This document shows positions 42,437-51,765 of a DNA stretch of 64,000 nucleotides, one piece after another. Each line of letters starts with the position of its first letter. Position 1 is the stretch's first letter. A program made the translations under genes and the position numbers. Origin of the DNA: Alishewanella jeotgali KCTC 22429 (lineage in GTDB: Bacteria > Pseudomonadota > Gammaproteobacteria > Enterobacterales > Alteromonadaceae); NCBI RefSeq assembly GCF_000245735.1, contig NZ_AHTH01000005.1, positions 62,001-126,000 of the forward strand, given 5' to 3'. The notes under the pieces are model-generated. The model saw nothing but the letters and a program-made list of their open reading frames with translations, did not search any database and had not been told where the DNA came from.

Positions 42437-44752
42437 TTACGCAGCATCACGTTTACCGACACTCATGCCTTCCAGCACGCCGGGTTTAAAGCTATCGACA
42501 CTGATGGCTTTAAAGCGCAGCTGGTTCATCTTACGTAAGCTGGCCGCCTCGGACTCGCTTAAGATATTGGCGGCTAACGCCTGATTAATGCTATCCAGCA
42601 GCGGCTGTTTACGCGGTAACTGACCGGCTTTTTGCGCCTGGGCAATTTTCTTCAGCAGTGGCTGGGCGTTGTACATCGCAACAAAGGCGTTTTCCATTAA
42701 CCCTGTGGCATCATCTTCATCTTTACCAACATAACACAGGTGAGTTAAGCGATCGCGCAACGTGTTTGGCTTAGATAAGGCCTCACAAATTTGTTGTGCC
42801 ACCTCATCAGACGGCATTTTGTAACCGATCCCAAACGGGAATACCAGCGTACGGATAGTACGCGCCAAAATGCGGTTCGGGAAGTTGGCAAAGAAACCAT
42901 CAAAGGCTTTACCAATCTCAAACAGCGAGCGTTGCACACTGTAGTGCACGAACGGCAAATCAGCCTGCTGACGACCATTATCTTCGTAAAACTTCAGCAC
43001 GGTAGAGGCAATGTACAGCTGGCTTAACACATCACCTAAGCGGGCTGACAGCATTTCTTTACGTTTTAAATCACCGCCTAACATCAGCATTGAAATATCA
43101 GCACTTAACGCCAGGGCACGGCTCATCCGGCTTAATTGCTTGTAATAGCGGGCCGTTTCGCCTGATACCGGCGCACTGTTAAAGGCACCGGCCGTTAAAC
43201 CCTGCCACAGTGCAGCAAAGGTATTGCCAACCGCAAAGCCGATATGTGCCATTAACAGCTTATCAAACTGTGCCAGGCCTTCTTCCGCATTTGGATTGGC
43301 TGCGGCTTCCAGCTCTGCCAGTACATAAGGATGGCAACGGGTCGCACCCTGACCGAAAATCATCAGGTTACGGGTCAGGATATTAGCACCTTCTACCGTA
43401 ATCGAGATCGGTACGCCCATATAGCCATGCGCCAGATAGTTCATCGGGCCACACTGAATGGCTTTACCGGCATGAATATCAAAGGCGTCGTTTAATAAGG
43501 TACGCGACATCTCGGTCATATGGTATTTGGCAATCGCCGTCACTACCGATGGGCTCAAATTCAAATCGATAGCACCGGCAGTCATCACCCGCATCGCTTC
43601 TAAGGTGTAAGTTAAACCACCAATGCGCGCTAAACCTTCCTGCACACCTTCAAACTTACCAATCGACATGCCGAACTGCTGACGCACATAACCGTAAGCA
43701 CCGGTCATCCGTGCTGCCAGGTGGCCGGTTGCTGTCGCCAGTGCTGGTAAAGAGATACCCCGGCCTGCTGATAAACACTCTACCAGCATGCGCCAACCAC
43801 GACCCGCATAGGCCGGGCCACCGATAATCCAATCCAGCGGAATAAACACATCTTTACCGTAGGTGGTACCGTTCATAAAGGCCATATTCATTGGGAAATG
43901 GCGATCACCAATCTGCACCCCAGGGTGGCTGGTTGGGATCAGCGCACAGGTAATACCCAGCTCTTCTTTATCGCCTAATAGTTTTTCCGGATCGTACAGC
44001 TTAAAGGCCAAACCCAGTACCGTCGCAACCGGTGCCAGCGTGATGTAACGCTTATCCCAGTTCAGGCGAATGCCTAGTACTTCTTTGCCTTCGAATTGAC
44101 CTTTGCAGACCACACCCGTGTCCGGAATGCCGCCGGCATCCGAACCTGCTTCCGGGCCGGTTAACGCAAAGCACGGTACGTCAGTACCATTAGCCAGCGT
44201 CGGCAACCAGCGATCTTTTTGCTCCTGGGTACCATAGTGCATCAGCAGCTCGCCCGGGCCTAAAGAGTTCGGCACCATAATGGTCACCGCCGCGGTTAAG
44301 CTGCGGGTCGCGATGCGCGATACGATAGTAGAGTTAGCGATAGCCGAAAACTCACGACCGCCATAGGCTTTTGGAATAATCATCGCAAAGAAACCTTCGC
44401 GTTTAATGTAATCCCACACCGCTTTTGGCAGATCACGGTCTTCCTGTACGATTTTATAATCGTCCAGCATGGTCAACAGAGTCTCGACCTGATTATCCAT
44501 AAAGGCTTGTTCTTCGGCTGAGAGTTCAGCTTTCGGAATAGCATGCAACTTATGCCAGTCCGGTTTACCTTTAAACAGTTCACCGTCCCACCACACATCG
44601 CCGGCTTCCATGGCTTCACGCTCGGTATCCGACAACGGCGGCAAAATTTTCTTAAAGATGCCAAACACCGGCTTGCTAATCACACTACGGCGCACCGAAG
44701 TCACGCCAAACAGCACTACCAGCAGTGCCACTATTATCAATAAATACACCAT
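42437..44752 (-). CDS. fadE: Acyl-CoA dehydrogenase FadE
   Basis: A 771-residue flavoenzyme of the long FadE type, which performs the first oxidation of fatty-acid beta-oxidation. An N-terminal hydrophobic segment (VYLLIIVALLVVLFGVTSV) suggests inner-membrane association. The ACAD core shows FFAMIIPKAYGG, GPGELLMHYGTQEQKDRWLP, CFALTGPEAGSDAGGIPDTG and YGYVRQQFGMSIGKFEGVQE. The C-terminal DUF1974 extension is the hallmark of FadE. It is 18 bp downstream of psrA on the same strand, so both are likely one transcript under PsrA control. Confidence 0.95.
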   Translation of the reverse strand: MVYLLIIVALLVVLFGVTSVRRSVISKPVFGIFKKILPPLSDTEREAMEAGDVWWDGELFKGKPDWHKLHAIPKAELSAEEQAFMDNQVETLLTMLDDYKIVQEDRDLPKAVWDYIKREGFFAMIIPKAYGGREFSAIANSTIVSRIATRSLTAAVTIMVPNSLGPGELLMHYGTQEQKDRWLPTLANGTDVPCFALTGPEAGSDAGGIPDTGVVCKGQFEGKEVLGIRLNWDKRYITLAPVATVLGLAFKLYDPEKLLGDKEELGITCALIPTSHPGVQIGDRHFPMNMAFMNGTTYGKDVFIPLDWIIGGPAYAGRGWRMLVECLSAGRGISLPALATATGHLAARMTGAYGYVRQQFGMSIGKFEGVQEGLARIGGLTYTLEAMRVMTAGAIDLNLSPSVVTAIAKYHMTEMSRTLLNDAFDIHAGKAIQCGPMNYLAHGYMGVPISITVEGANILTRNLMIFGQGATRCHPYVLAELEAAANPNAEEGLAQFDKLLMAHIGFAVGNTFAALWQGLTAGAFNSAPVSGETARYYKQLSRMSRALALSADISMLMLGGDLKRKEMLSARLGDVLSQLYIASTVLKFYEDNGRQQADLPFVHYSVQRSLFEIGKAFDGFFANFPNRILARTIRTLVFPFGIGYKMPSDEVAQQICEALSKPNTLRDRLTHLCYVGKDEDDATGLMENAFVAMYNAQPLLKKIAQAQKAGQLPRKQPLLDSINQALAANILSESEAASLRKMNQLRFKAISVDSFKPGVLEGMSVGKRDAA

Positions 44753-44770
44753 ATCAGCTTCCTTCCAGCA

Positions 44771-45430
44771 TCAGGCAACGGTTTTGAGGTCTTGGCTATA
44801 TACCGGCGCGGCAATTGCAGCCCCGAGATAAGGGATTAAACGGCGGATCACCCCTTCAATATCCACCGCTTCGTTAAAATCAGCCTGGGCGATTTCAGAC
44901 AGTGCATCACTGGACGCCATCGTAAAGACGATAGAGCCGAGCGAAAAATGCAGCCGCCAGAACACTTCGCTTTGTGGCAGATGCGGGCAGCTTTGCTGTA
45001 CCAGCAATACAAACTTATCCAGAGTACGGCCATAATGTTGATTAATAAACCAGCGCAAGTGCCCCTGTACATCGGTATAACCACGCCCCAGTAACTGTAA
45101 AAAGGTTCGGGTACCGCGGCGCTGCAGCTGGTTCAGATCGAGCAAAGGCTTTACAAAAACCGACAGGATCTGGGTTAAATCATTCGGCTTTTGACTGGCT
45201 AGCAAGCGATCAAACTCCTGATCCAGCCGCGGCATCAGTACCTGCAAATAGCGCTGTAGCACGGCCTGGATCAGCTCTTTCTTCGAGCCGAAGTGATAAT
45301 TCACTGATGCCAGATTCACCTCTGCCTTGGTAGTAATCTGCCGTAACGAGGTATCGTTAAAGCCACTTTCGGCAAACAGGCTTTGCGCAGCATCCAGGAT
45401 GCGTTGTTGGGTATGCACTTTACTGCTCAT
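44771..45430 (-). CDS. psrA: TetR-family regulator, PsrA-like fatty-acid sensor
   Basis: A 219-residue TetR repressor. The DNA-binding domain RILDAAQSLFAESGFNDTSLRQITTKAEVNLASVNYHFGSK (shortened here; residues about 10-50) is nearly the same as Pseudomonas PsrA. The ligand domain shares GHLRWFINQHYG and FWRLHFSLGSIVFTMAS with PsrA. Known PsrA proteins release DNA when they bind long-chain fatty acids or acyl-CoA. The position immediately upstream of fadE and a matching palindrome upstream of the gene make the PsrA assignment strong. Confidence 0.88.
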   Translation of the reverse strand: MSSKVHTQQRILDAAQSLFAESGFNDTSLRQITTKAEVNLASVNYHFGSKKELIQAVLQRYLQVLMPRLDQEFDRLLASQKPNDLTQILSVFVKPLLDLNQLQRRGTRTFLQLLGRGYTDVQGHLRWFINQHYGRTLDKFVLLVQQSCPHLPQSEVFWRLHFSLGSIVFTMASSDALSEIAQADFNEAVDIEGVIRRLIPYLGAAIAAPVYSQDLKTVA

Positions 45431-45455
45431 TCTTCACTACGCCGTTAAACACACT

Positions 45456-45473
45456 TTTAAACACCTGTTTGAA
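45456..45473. promoter_or_regulatory. Probable PsrA operator
   Basis: TTTAAACACCTGTTTGAA is an 18-bp palindrome with 7 of 8 arm bases matching. It contains AAAC-N4-GTTTG, the published PsrA box pattern. It lies 26 bp upstream of the psrA start codon. A further half-site GTTTG follows at 45480-45484, and the upstream TTAAACAC repeats the left half. Confidence 0.65.
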
Positions 45474-45625
45474 ATGTACGTTTGAATAACTGGTCTGTCA
45501 AGTAACAAAATCAATTCTGGTCGGACAAGTTTCATAATTGGCGGTCAAAGCAACAGCCGCCGCCGAAAGCTTGCTCAGTACGCAGCACTGCCGTATTATC
45601 GCGACACCGTTTCGCTACAGTAACG

Positions 45626-45696
45626 CCTTCGAAAGCGCAGCCTTAAAGGTCAAAACAAACCTGAAAGCTGCCACTACAGATCCTGGCTTTCGAAGG
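45626..45696 (+). promoter_or_regulatory. Inverted repeat in the upp leader
   Basis: CCTTCGAAAGC (45626-45636) and GCTTTCGAAGG (45686-45696) are perfect 11-bp complements separated by 49 bp. The second arm ends 6 bp before the GGAG ribosome-binding site of upp, so a long hairpin could affect translation. Each arm also contains TTCGAA and might be a protein site. Confidence 0.45.
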
Positions 45697-45711
45697 GACA
45701 TGGAGAACCCT

Positions 45712-46338
45712 ATGCGCGTCGTCGAAGTCTCTCACCCCCTGGTACAGCATAAAATTGGCCTGTTGCGGGCCGCGGATATCAATACCCGTCAATTCCGGCA
45801 ACTGGCGGTCGAGCTCGGCAGCTTACTAACCTATGAAGCCACCAAAGACTTGCCGACCGAAACCGTGACCATCGAGGCCTGGAGCGGTCCGTGCCAGATC
45901 AAGCAAATCCAGGGCAAAAAAGTGACAGTGGTACCAATCCTGCGCGCTGGCCTGGGTATGCTCGATGGCGTACTGGATCTGATCCCCAGCGCCCGTATCA
46001 GTGTGGTGGGTATTTATCGTGACGAAAGCACCTTGCAGCCGGTGCCCTACTTTCAAAAGCTGGCACCGGAAATCGATCAGCGGCTGGCGATTATTATTGA
46101 CCCTATGCTGGCCACCGGCGGCTCGATGATTGCTACTATTGATTTGTTAAAACGACAAGGCTGTACCCACATCAAAGCTCTGGTATTGGTAGCAGCGCCC
46201 GAGGGGATTAACGCACTGCGCCAGGCACATCCGGATATTGAGCTCTATACCGCTGCGATTGACCAGGGGCTGAACGAGCATGGCTATATCTTGCCAGGCC
46301 TGGGAGATGCCGGTGATAAACTCTTTGGCACCAAGTAA
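45712..46338 (+). CDS. upp: Uracil phosphoribosyltransferase
   Basis: A 208-residue enzyme (E. coli 208) that makes UMP from uracil and PRPP in pyrimidine salvage. The PRPP loop is in [20 protein letters not shown]; other anchors are [40 protein letters not shown] and the terminal [18 protein letters not shown]. The start at 45712 follows GGAG by 7 bases. The frame is open to 45538, but that extension is not part of the family. Confidence 0.97.
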   Translation: MRVVEVSHPLVQHKIGLLRAADINTRQFRQLAVELGSLLTYEATKDLPTETVTIEAWSGPCQIKQIQGKKVTVVPILRAGLGMLDGVLDLIPSARISVVGIYRDESTLQPVPYFQKLAPEIDQRLAIIIDPMLATGGSMIATIDLLKRQGCTHIKALVLVAAPEGINALRQAHPDIELYTAAIDQGLNEHGYILPGLGDAGDKLFGTK

Positions 46339-46364
46339 AGGCAGATTACAAATAAAGGCTGAGC

Positions 46365-47252
46365 ATGCAGTTAATTCCCTGGTCTTTTCATACCCGTTAC
46401 GGCTTTACACTACGCGGCTGGCAGACGCCGGTTAGCGGTAAGCCGCTGCTGCACTTTTTGCACGGCAATGGCTTTTGCGCCCGCAGCTATCAGCCGCTGT
46501 TAGCTGAGCTGGCCGTCGATTACGATTTATTCCTTTCTGACGCCCAGGGCCACGGCGACAGTGACCATGGCGGGCCGTTTTTAGGTTGGAATATCGCCGC
46601 CGAACTGGCGGCTCAGGCCTTTAATGCCCATCGCGCCCAATATGCTGGGGTGCCGGTCTATGGCGTTGGACACAGCTTTGGTGGCGTGCTGACCGCCTTG
46701 ATGCATGCTGAGCATCCGGGGCTGTTTCAGGGGCTGGTATTACTCGATCCGGTGCTGTTTCCGCCGTCAATGATTCTGCTGGCCCGAACTCTGGAAGGCG
46801 TGCGACTGTTTAAAAAGAACCCTTTGGCCAAGGCTGCATTGCGCCGGCGCCGGCACTGGCCGGATCGTCTCAGCGCTTTGCAGTACCTGCAAAGCCGCAG
46901 TTTATTTCAAAGCTGGCACCCGGAGGCACTGGCAGCCTATGTCGATCACGCGCTTAGCGCCGGTAATGGTGAACTACAATTAAAGTGTTTGCCTGAGCGC
47001 GAGGCTGAGATTTTCAGCTCCTACCCAAAAGGATTATGGCCGGCACTGCGTAAAGCGGCAGCACCTATTACTGTAATTTACGGTGAACAGACCTTTCCTT
47101 TTGTGGTCAAAGCGCTGGCGAAGTGGCGCCAGCTGAATGCTGCGGTGCAGACGATACAGGTACCTGGCGGCCACTGTTTTATGCAGGAGCGACCCGCACC
47201 AACCGCGCTGCAAGTCAGGGCTGTGCTACAGCAGTTTGCTGCGGTAAAATAG
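46365..47252 (+). CDS. Alpha/beta hydrolase
   Basis: A 295-residue alpha/beta-hydrolase fold protein. The nucleophile elbow is GVGHSFGG (Ser104), the oxyanion region FLHGNGFCARSY, the acid probably in the segment near VIYGEQTF, and the catalytic His in VPGGHCFMQE. The substrate is unknown. It starts 26 bp after upp with AAAGGCTGAGC before the ATG, so coexpression with upp is possible, though the functions are not obviously linked. Confidence 0.85.
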   Translation: MQLIPWSFHTRYGFTLRGWQTPVSGKPLLHFLHGNGFCARSYQPLLAELAVDYDLFLSDAQGHGDSDHGGPFLGWNIAAELAAQAFNAHRAQYAGVPVYGVGHSFGGVLTALMHAEHPGLFQGLVLLDPVLFPPSMILLARTLEGVRLFKKNPLAKAALRRRRHWPDRLSALQYLQSRSLFQSWHPEALAAYVDHALSAGNGELQLKCLPEREAEIFSSYPKGLWPALRKAAAPITVIYGEQTFPFVVKALAKWRQLNAAVQTIQVPGGHCFMQERPAPTALQVRAVLQQFAAVK

Positions 47253-47253
47253 C

Positions 47254-47282
47254 CAGACACCCGGTTTGGGGTGCGTTATAAT
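47254..47282 (+). promoter_or_regulatory. Candidate promoter for the NlpE/META lipoprotein gene
   Basis: -35 CAGACA (47254-47259), a 17-bp spacer and a perfect -10 TATAAT (47277-47282), 28 bp before the start codon. Confidence 0.55.
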
Positions 47283-47310
47283 ACGCCGAATTTTTTAGCG
47301 AAGAGTCATT

Positions 47311-48435
47311 ATGAAAAAACTCGTTATTGCCAGTGCTGTGCTGCTAGCCGGCTGTAGTCAGCTTCCCCATTTTGGTGCTGATCAGCCCACCACGCTGTCG
47401 GCGCCTACCAAGCCGGCGACACCAGCGATCCCGCTGCCAGCAGAGGTAGAAGACGTGAATGAAGTGGCAAACAGCGCGACCACAGAAGCGCTGGCCACCG
47501 ACTTCGAACATATCTTTATCGACAGTGATATGACCTTTGAAGGTGTGCTGCCCTGTGCCGACTGCCCAGGTATCACTTATCATATTAACCTGTACCGCGA
47601 TGGCCGCTTTGAAGCACGACAAGAATATCTGGAACGGGGCCAGGTGGAACTGGTCAGTGGTGCCTGGTTATTAGAGCGCCGCACCCTGCATCTGGTTAAT
47701 CAACAGGTTAATCTGCCATCCTTTCACTTTCGCTCCAACCGGCAATTAGTGATGACTGATCTGTCAGGCCGGCCAATCATCAGTTCCGATGCTTATCAGC
47801 TAAACCGACTGGATGCGCTGAAAAAGCTGGATACCCGCCAGCCAATGCTTGGCTTATACCGGCTGCAGAATAATCAGGCCACCTTTACTAAATGTCAGAC
47901 CGGCGAAAGCTTACCTGTGGCCAATACGCAAAACCATTTGCCAATGATGCGCCTGTATCAGCAGGACAGTCGCTTTAATAATAAAGCGGTGATTGCCAGT
48001 CTGGTTGGCCGTAAGGGGCCGGATCAGCACGGCACCGATACACTCTTTATTGATAAGTTTGAGCAGTTCTGGCCTAATGCGACCTGCCCGAATCAATTCG
48101 CGATGAAAAATCTGCAGGGTATTGTCTGGCGGGCGGAAAAAATTGCCGATCGTTATGTGCCACATTCATTGAATGTACGGCTGATTTTTGAAAAAGATAA
48201 GTTGTATGGCTTTAGTGGTTGCAACAACTTTAATGCCAGCTACCAGCAACGCGCCAATACCTTCGCCGTACAGCAGTTAGCCAGTACCCGTAAATTCTGT
48301 GCCGATGCCAGCACTATCGAGCAACAGTTTACCGAAAAGCTGCAACAAGCCGATCGCGCTGAAGTGAATGCCGATAAGCTGCAGTTGTTCCGCAATAATC
48401 AGGTAATTATGGAGCTGATCCCGGCGGTTAACTGA
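47311..48435 (+). CDS. Outer-membrane lipoprotein with NlpE-like and META domains
   Basis: A 374-residue lipoprotein. The lipobox LLAGC (Cys15, Ser at +2) predicts outer-membrane sorting. After a Pro/Thr-rich linker comes an NlpE-like domain with the CXXC motif LPCADCPGITYHINLYRDG. NlpE of E. coli links surface adhesion and copper stress to the Cpx response. The C-terminal half holds a META/HslJ domain (LNVRLIFEKDKLYGFSGCNNFNASY ... LASTRKFCAD; cysteine pair). The fusion resembles proteins annotated 'copper resistance protein NlpE N-terminal domain-containing'. No two-component genes are nearby. Confidence 0.85.
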   Translation: MKKLVIASAVLLAGCSQLPHFGADQPTTLSAPTKPATPAIPLPAEVEDVNEVANSATTEALATDFEHIFIDSDMTFEGVLPCADCPGITYHINLYRDGRFEARQEYLERGQVELVSGAWLLERRTLHLVNQQVNLPSFHFRSNRQLVMTDLSGRPIISSDAYQLNRLDALKKLDTRQPMLGLYRLQNNQATFTKCQTGESLPVANTQNHLPMMRLYQQDSRFNNKAVIASLVGRKGPDQHGTDTLFIDKFEQFWPNATCPNQFAMKNLQGIVWRAEKIADRYVPHSLNVRLIFEKDKLYGFSGCNNFNASYQQRANTFAVQQLASTRKFCADASTIEQQFTEKLQQADRAEVNADKLQLFRNNQVIMELIPAVN

Positions 48436-48447
48436 TTTTGGGAGCTG

Positions 48448-48517
48448 AGCCGGAGTGACACTCCGGCTTAGAGCCCGGATTAGACCCTTGGTACCCGCCT
48501 CCGAACGTAGCTCGGAG
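48448..48517 (+). repeat. Cluster of small hairpins after the lipoprotein gene
   Basis: A perfect hairpin AGCCGGAGT-GAC-ACTCCGGCT (48448-48468) is followed by CTCCGA-ACGTAGC-TCGGAG (48499-48517). Neither has a T run. The pair could be a 3' UTR structure, a small RNA or a repeat fragment. Confidence 0.4.
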
Positions 48518-48548
48518 TCAGATACCTGTCGACTTGCCAGTTTACGGG

Positions 48549-48582
48549 CATAAAAAAACCACCTTGCGGTGGTTTTTTTATG
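48549..48582. terminator. Terminator of the thrS-rplT operon (bidirectional)
   Basis: A 15-bp stem (arms CATAAAAAAACCACC and GGTGGTTTTTTTATG) around loop TTGC, 10 bp after the rplT stop. A T run is present on both strands. Confidence 0.95.
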
Positions 48583-48592
48583 CTTCACACTA

Positions 48593-48949
48593 TTAAACTA
48601 AAGCTTGTTTGGCTTTAGCTACGATAGCAGTGAAAGCCGCTTTGTCATATACAGCGATATCGGCCAGGATCTTACGGTCGATTTCAATTGAAGCCTTTTT
48701 CAGACCTGCAATTAAACGGCTGTAAGATAAACCGTTCATCCGTGACGCTGCGTTGATACGCGCGATCCACAGTTGACGGAACTGACGCTTACGCTGACGA
48801 CGGTCACGGTAAGCATATTGGCCGGCTTTGATAACGGCCTGGAAAGCAACCCGGTAAACACGGCTACGGGCACCGTAGTAACCTTTAGCCTGCTTTAATA
48901 CCTTCTTATGGCGCGCGTGCGCCGTGACACCACGTTTAACTCTTGGCAT
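48593..48949 (-). CDS. rplT: 50S ribosomal protein bL20
   Basis: A 118-residue, very basic ribosomal protein ([40 protein letters not shown]), the usual length. Besides its 23S rRNA role, L20 represses rpmI-rplT translation in E. coli. It is the last gene of the operon. pheST, which follows in E. coli, is absent here and a strong terminator stands in its place. Confidence 0.98.
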   Translation of the reverse strand: MPRVKRGVTAHARHKKVLKQAKGYYGARSRVYRVAFQAVIKAGQYAYRDRRQRKRQFRQLWIARINAASRMNGLSYSRLIAGLKKASIEIDRKILADIAVYDKAAFTAIVAKAKQALV

Positions 48950-48966
48950 TTCTGTCTCCTAATGAC

Positions 48967-49164
48967 TTATGCGTACGGCATGCAACGGACTAAGCCGGCG
49001 ATATCGACTTTAGCGACTAAGGTTTTTGGACCTAACTGACGCTTACGCTTAGAAGACTTCTTCGTCAGGATGTGGCGAAGGTGTGATTGCTTACGTTTAA
49101 AGCTACCAGAAGCAGTCTTTTTGAAACGCTTCGCGGCACCTTTATTGGTTTTCATCTTAGGCAT
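48967..49164 (-). CDS. rpmI: 50S ribosomal protein bL35
   Basis: A 65-residue basic protein ([20 protein letters not shown] ... [14 protein letters not shown]), standard for L35. It lies 17 bp upstream of rplT. A hairpin with a T run sits between infC and this gene. Confidence 0.98.
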   Translation of the reverse strand: MPKMKTNKGAAKRFKKTASGSFKRKQSHLRHILTKKSSKRKRQLGPKTLVAKVDIAGLVRCMPYA

Positions 49165-49210
49165 AGTTTTTAAACTCGCATTGTTAAGTTACAACGAATA
49201 ATAAGGCGTT

Positions 49211-49232
49211 AAAAAACTGCGGCGTGCCGCAG
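49211..49232 (-). terminator. Internal terminator or attenuator between infC and rpmI
   Basis: On the minus strand CTGCGG-CACG-CCGCAG is followed by TTTTTT, 23 bp after the infC stop and 47 bp before rpmI. The stem is short, so partial read-through is expected. Confidence 0.65.
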
Positions 49233-49255
49233 CTTATTAAACTTGTAGGCGCTTA

Positions 49256-49798
49256 TTACTTCTTATTTGGGGCCAGCATCATAATCATCTGACGACCCTC
49301 TACCCGATTCGGGAAAGATTCGCAGATGGCGATATCAGACAGATCCTCTTTAATTCGAGTCAACATCTCAATACCGATTTCCTGATGCGCCATTTCACGA
49401 CCACGATAGCGCAGCGTTACTTTAGCTTTGTCACCCTCTTCAATGAAGCGACGCAGGTTGCGTAGTTTTACCTGGTAATCGCCTTCATCAGTTCCAGGCC
49501 GGAATTTAATTTCCTTAATCTGGATCTGTTTTTGCTTCTTCTTTTGCTCTTTCAGAGCTTTACCTTTTTCGAACAGGAACTTACCGTAGTCCATCAACTT
49601 ACATACTGGCGGTTCAGCTGTCGGGCTGATTTCTACTAAATCGGCGCCGCTTTCTTCTGCCAGACGATTGGCTTCAGCAATACTGACTACACCCAGCTGT
49701 TCACCTTCTACACCAATTAAGCGTACCTCTGGTACGTTAATTTCTTCATTAATCCGGTTAGGACGGTTTGAAGGTAATGTTTTCTTTCCTACTTTAAT
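49256..49798 (-). CDS. infC: Translation initiation factor IF-3 (ATT start codon)
   Basis: Reading from ATT at 49796-49798 (plus-strand AAT) gives 180 residues, the same length as E. coli IF3. It begins [20 protein letters not shown] and continues [20 protein letters not shown] and [20 protein letters not shown]. The C-terminal half is [38 protein letters not shown] and [21 protein letters not shown]. The first ATG in frame, at 49597, would remove the whole N-terminal domain. GGAGG lies 7-8 bases before the ATT. ATT is the rare start codon known for infC in E. coli, where IF3 represses its own translation by rejecting it. thrS is 32 bp upstream. Confidence 0.95.
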   Translation of the reverse strand: MKVGKKTLPSNRPNRINEEINVPEVRLIGVEGEQLGVVSIAEANRLAEESGADLVEISPTAEPPVCKLMDYGKFLFEKGKALKEQKKKQKQIQIKEIKFRPGTDEGDYQVKLRNLRRFIEEGDKAKVTLRYRGREMAHQEIGIEMLTRIKEDLSDIAICESFPNRVEGRQMIMMLAPNKK

Positions 49799-49830
49799 AG
49801 TATGTTCCTCCGAAAAAGTTTCCTGTTTGC

Positions 49831-51747
49831 TTAGCTCGCGGTCCGGTTTTTAATTTCTGCAGTGAGTTTTTCAACAAAAGCAGCCACCGACATCTTGCCC
49901 AGATCCTCTGCTTTGCGGGTTCGGACTGCGATATCGCCAGCTTCAACTTCTTTGTCACCAACTACCACCAGGTACGGGACGCGCTTAAGCGTGTGCTCGC
50001 GAATTTTAAAGCCTATCTTCTCATTTCTCAAGTCACTTATTGCTCTTATGCCCTGAGATTTGAAAGTTTTTACTAATTGTTGCACATATTCGGACTGATT
50101 ATCGGTAATATTCATCACCACCACCTGGGTTGGCGCTAACCAGGTTGGGAAGAAACCGGCATATTCTTCAATCAGAATACCGATAAAACGCTCCAACGAG
50201 CCCAAAATCGCGCGGTGGATCATGACCGGCACCTGCCGTTCACCACTCTCCGCCACATAGCTGGCACCCAAACGGCCAGGTAAGGCGAAATCCAGCTGGA
50301 TAGTGCCGCACTGCCAGGCACGGTTTAAACAGTCATGCAGTGTAAATTCGATTTTCGGGCCATAGAAAGCGCCTTCGCCTGGCTGCAGGTCGTAGGCAAT
50401 CTCATTGGCTTTTAACGCATCGATAAGACCCTGCTCAGCGCGATCCCAGATTTCATCTGAGCCGATACGCTGGGCTGGCCGGGTCGACAGCTTGACCTTA
50501 ATGTTTTTAAAGCCAAAGGTGCTATAAGTATCAAATACCATCTTGATACACTTGGTCACTTCAGTCTGCACCTGCTCTTCAGTACAGAAAATATGCGCAT
50601 CGTCCTGGGTAAAACCGCGTACTCGCATCAGACCATGTAAGCCACCTGATGGCTCATTACGGTGACAGCAACCAAACTCCGCCATCCGCAGTGGTAAATC
50701 ACGGTAAGATTTTAAGCCCTGGTTAAAGATCTGCACATGGCCCGGGCAGTTCATCGGTTTGATGGCGTACTCACGGTGCTCAGACTGGGTAGTAAACATA
50801 TTTTCGGCATACTTTTCCCAGTGCCCGGATTTCTCCCACAGCACCCGGTCCATCATAAAGGGACCTTTTACTTCGTCGTAGTCATACTGACCCAGCTTTT
50901 CACGCACGAAGGTTTCCAGCTCACGGAAGATGGTCCAGCCGTCGTTGTGCCAGAACACCATGCCCGGCGCTTCTTCCTGCCAGTGGAATAAACCCAAAGC
51001 CTTACCGATTTTACGGTGATCGCGCTTTTCCGCTTCTTCCAGTTGGGTTAAATAGGCGGCAAGCTGCTTCTTATCTGCCCAGGCGGTACCGTAAATGCGC
51101 TGCAGCATTTTGTTTTTCGAGTCGCCACGCCAGTAGGCGCCGGCCACTTTCATAATTTTAAAGTGTTGGCAAAAGCGCATATTGGGTACATGCGGGCCAC
51201 GACACATATCGGTATATTCTTCGTGGTGATACAGAGCCGGCTGGCTATCACGCGGGATATTCTGCTCCAGAATTTCCATTTTGTAGCTTTCGCCGCGGGC
51301 ATTAAAGGTATCCCAGGCTTCCTGCCAGCTTACTTTGCGCTTCACCACATCGTATTCGGTTTTCGCCAGTTCCAGCATCCGCGCTTCCAGTGCCGCTAAA
51401 TCATCGCTGCTGATCGGCTGCTCCAGATCGACATCATAATAAAAGCCGTTTTCAATTACCGGGCCGATCGCCATCTTGACATTGGGCCACAGCTGCTTAA
51501 TGGCATGACCTAATAAGTGGGCACAGGAGTGGCGCATAATTTCCAGGCCTTCCTGATCTTTGATGGTAACGATACTTAGGTTGGCGTCCTGGGTAATCAG
51601 CTCGCACGCATCAACCAGCTCACCATTGACCTTACCGGCGATGGTCGCTTTAGCTAAACCCGGGCCGATATTTTTGGCGACATCTAATACGGAAACAGCT
51701 TGTTCAAAGGCGCGCTGGCTGCCATCTGGCAGAGTAATAACTGGCAT
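49831..51747 (-). CDS. thrS: Threonyl-tRNA synthetase
   Basis: A 638-residue class II synthetase (E. coli 642). The TGS domain opens the protein ([20 protein letters not shown]). The editing domain contains the zinc-site-like [11 protein letters not shown]. The catalytic core has [40 protein letters not shown] (split here), YGPKIEF and [19 protein letters not shown] (motif 3). An anticodon-binding domain ends the protein. The SD AAGGA is 6 bases before the ATG. The leader carries two hairpins that mimic the threonine tRNA anticodon arm, which points to autoregulation. Confidence 0.97.
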   Translation of the reverse strand: MPVITLPDGSQRAFEQAVSVLDVAKNIGPGLAKATIAGKVNGELVDACELITQDANLSIVTIKDQEGLEIMRHSCAHLLGHAIKQLWPNVKMAIGPVIENGFYYDVDLEQPISSDDLAALEARMLELAKTEYDVVKRKVSWQEAWDTFNARGESYKMEILEQNIPRDSQPALYHHEEYTDMCRGPHVPNMRFCQHFKIMKVAGAYWRGDSKNKMLQRIYGTAWADKKQLAAYLTQLEEAEKRDHRKIGKALGLFHWQEEAPGMVFWHNDGWTIFRELETFVREKLGQYDYDEVKGPFMMDRVLWEKSGHWEKYAENMFTTQSEHREYAIKPMNCPGHVQIFNQGLKSYRDLPLRMAEFGCCHRNEPSGGLHGLMRVRGFTQDDAHIFCTEEQVQTEVTKCIKMVFDTYSTFGFKNIKVKLSTRPAQRIGSDEIWDRAEQGLIDALKANEIAYDLQPGEGAFYGPKIEFTLHDCLNRAWQCGTIQLDFALPGRLGASYVAESGERQVPVMIHRAILGSLERFIGILIEEYAGFFPTWLAPTQVVVMNITDNQSEYVQQLVKTFKSQGIRAISDLRNEKIGFKIREHTLKRVPYLVVVGDKEVEAGDIAVRTRKAEDLGKMSVAAFVEKLTAEIKNRTAS

Positions 51748-51765
51748 GATAAGTCCTTAACAGTG

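Noticed and set aside
45538-45711. Possible 58-residue N-terminal extension of upp
   Set aside because: The frame is open, but the 208-residue form from 45712 equals E. coli Upp and has a good ribosome-binding site. The upstream part holds a large inverted repeat.
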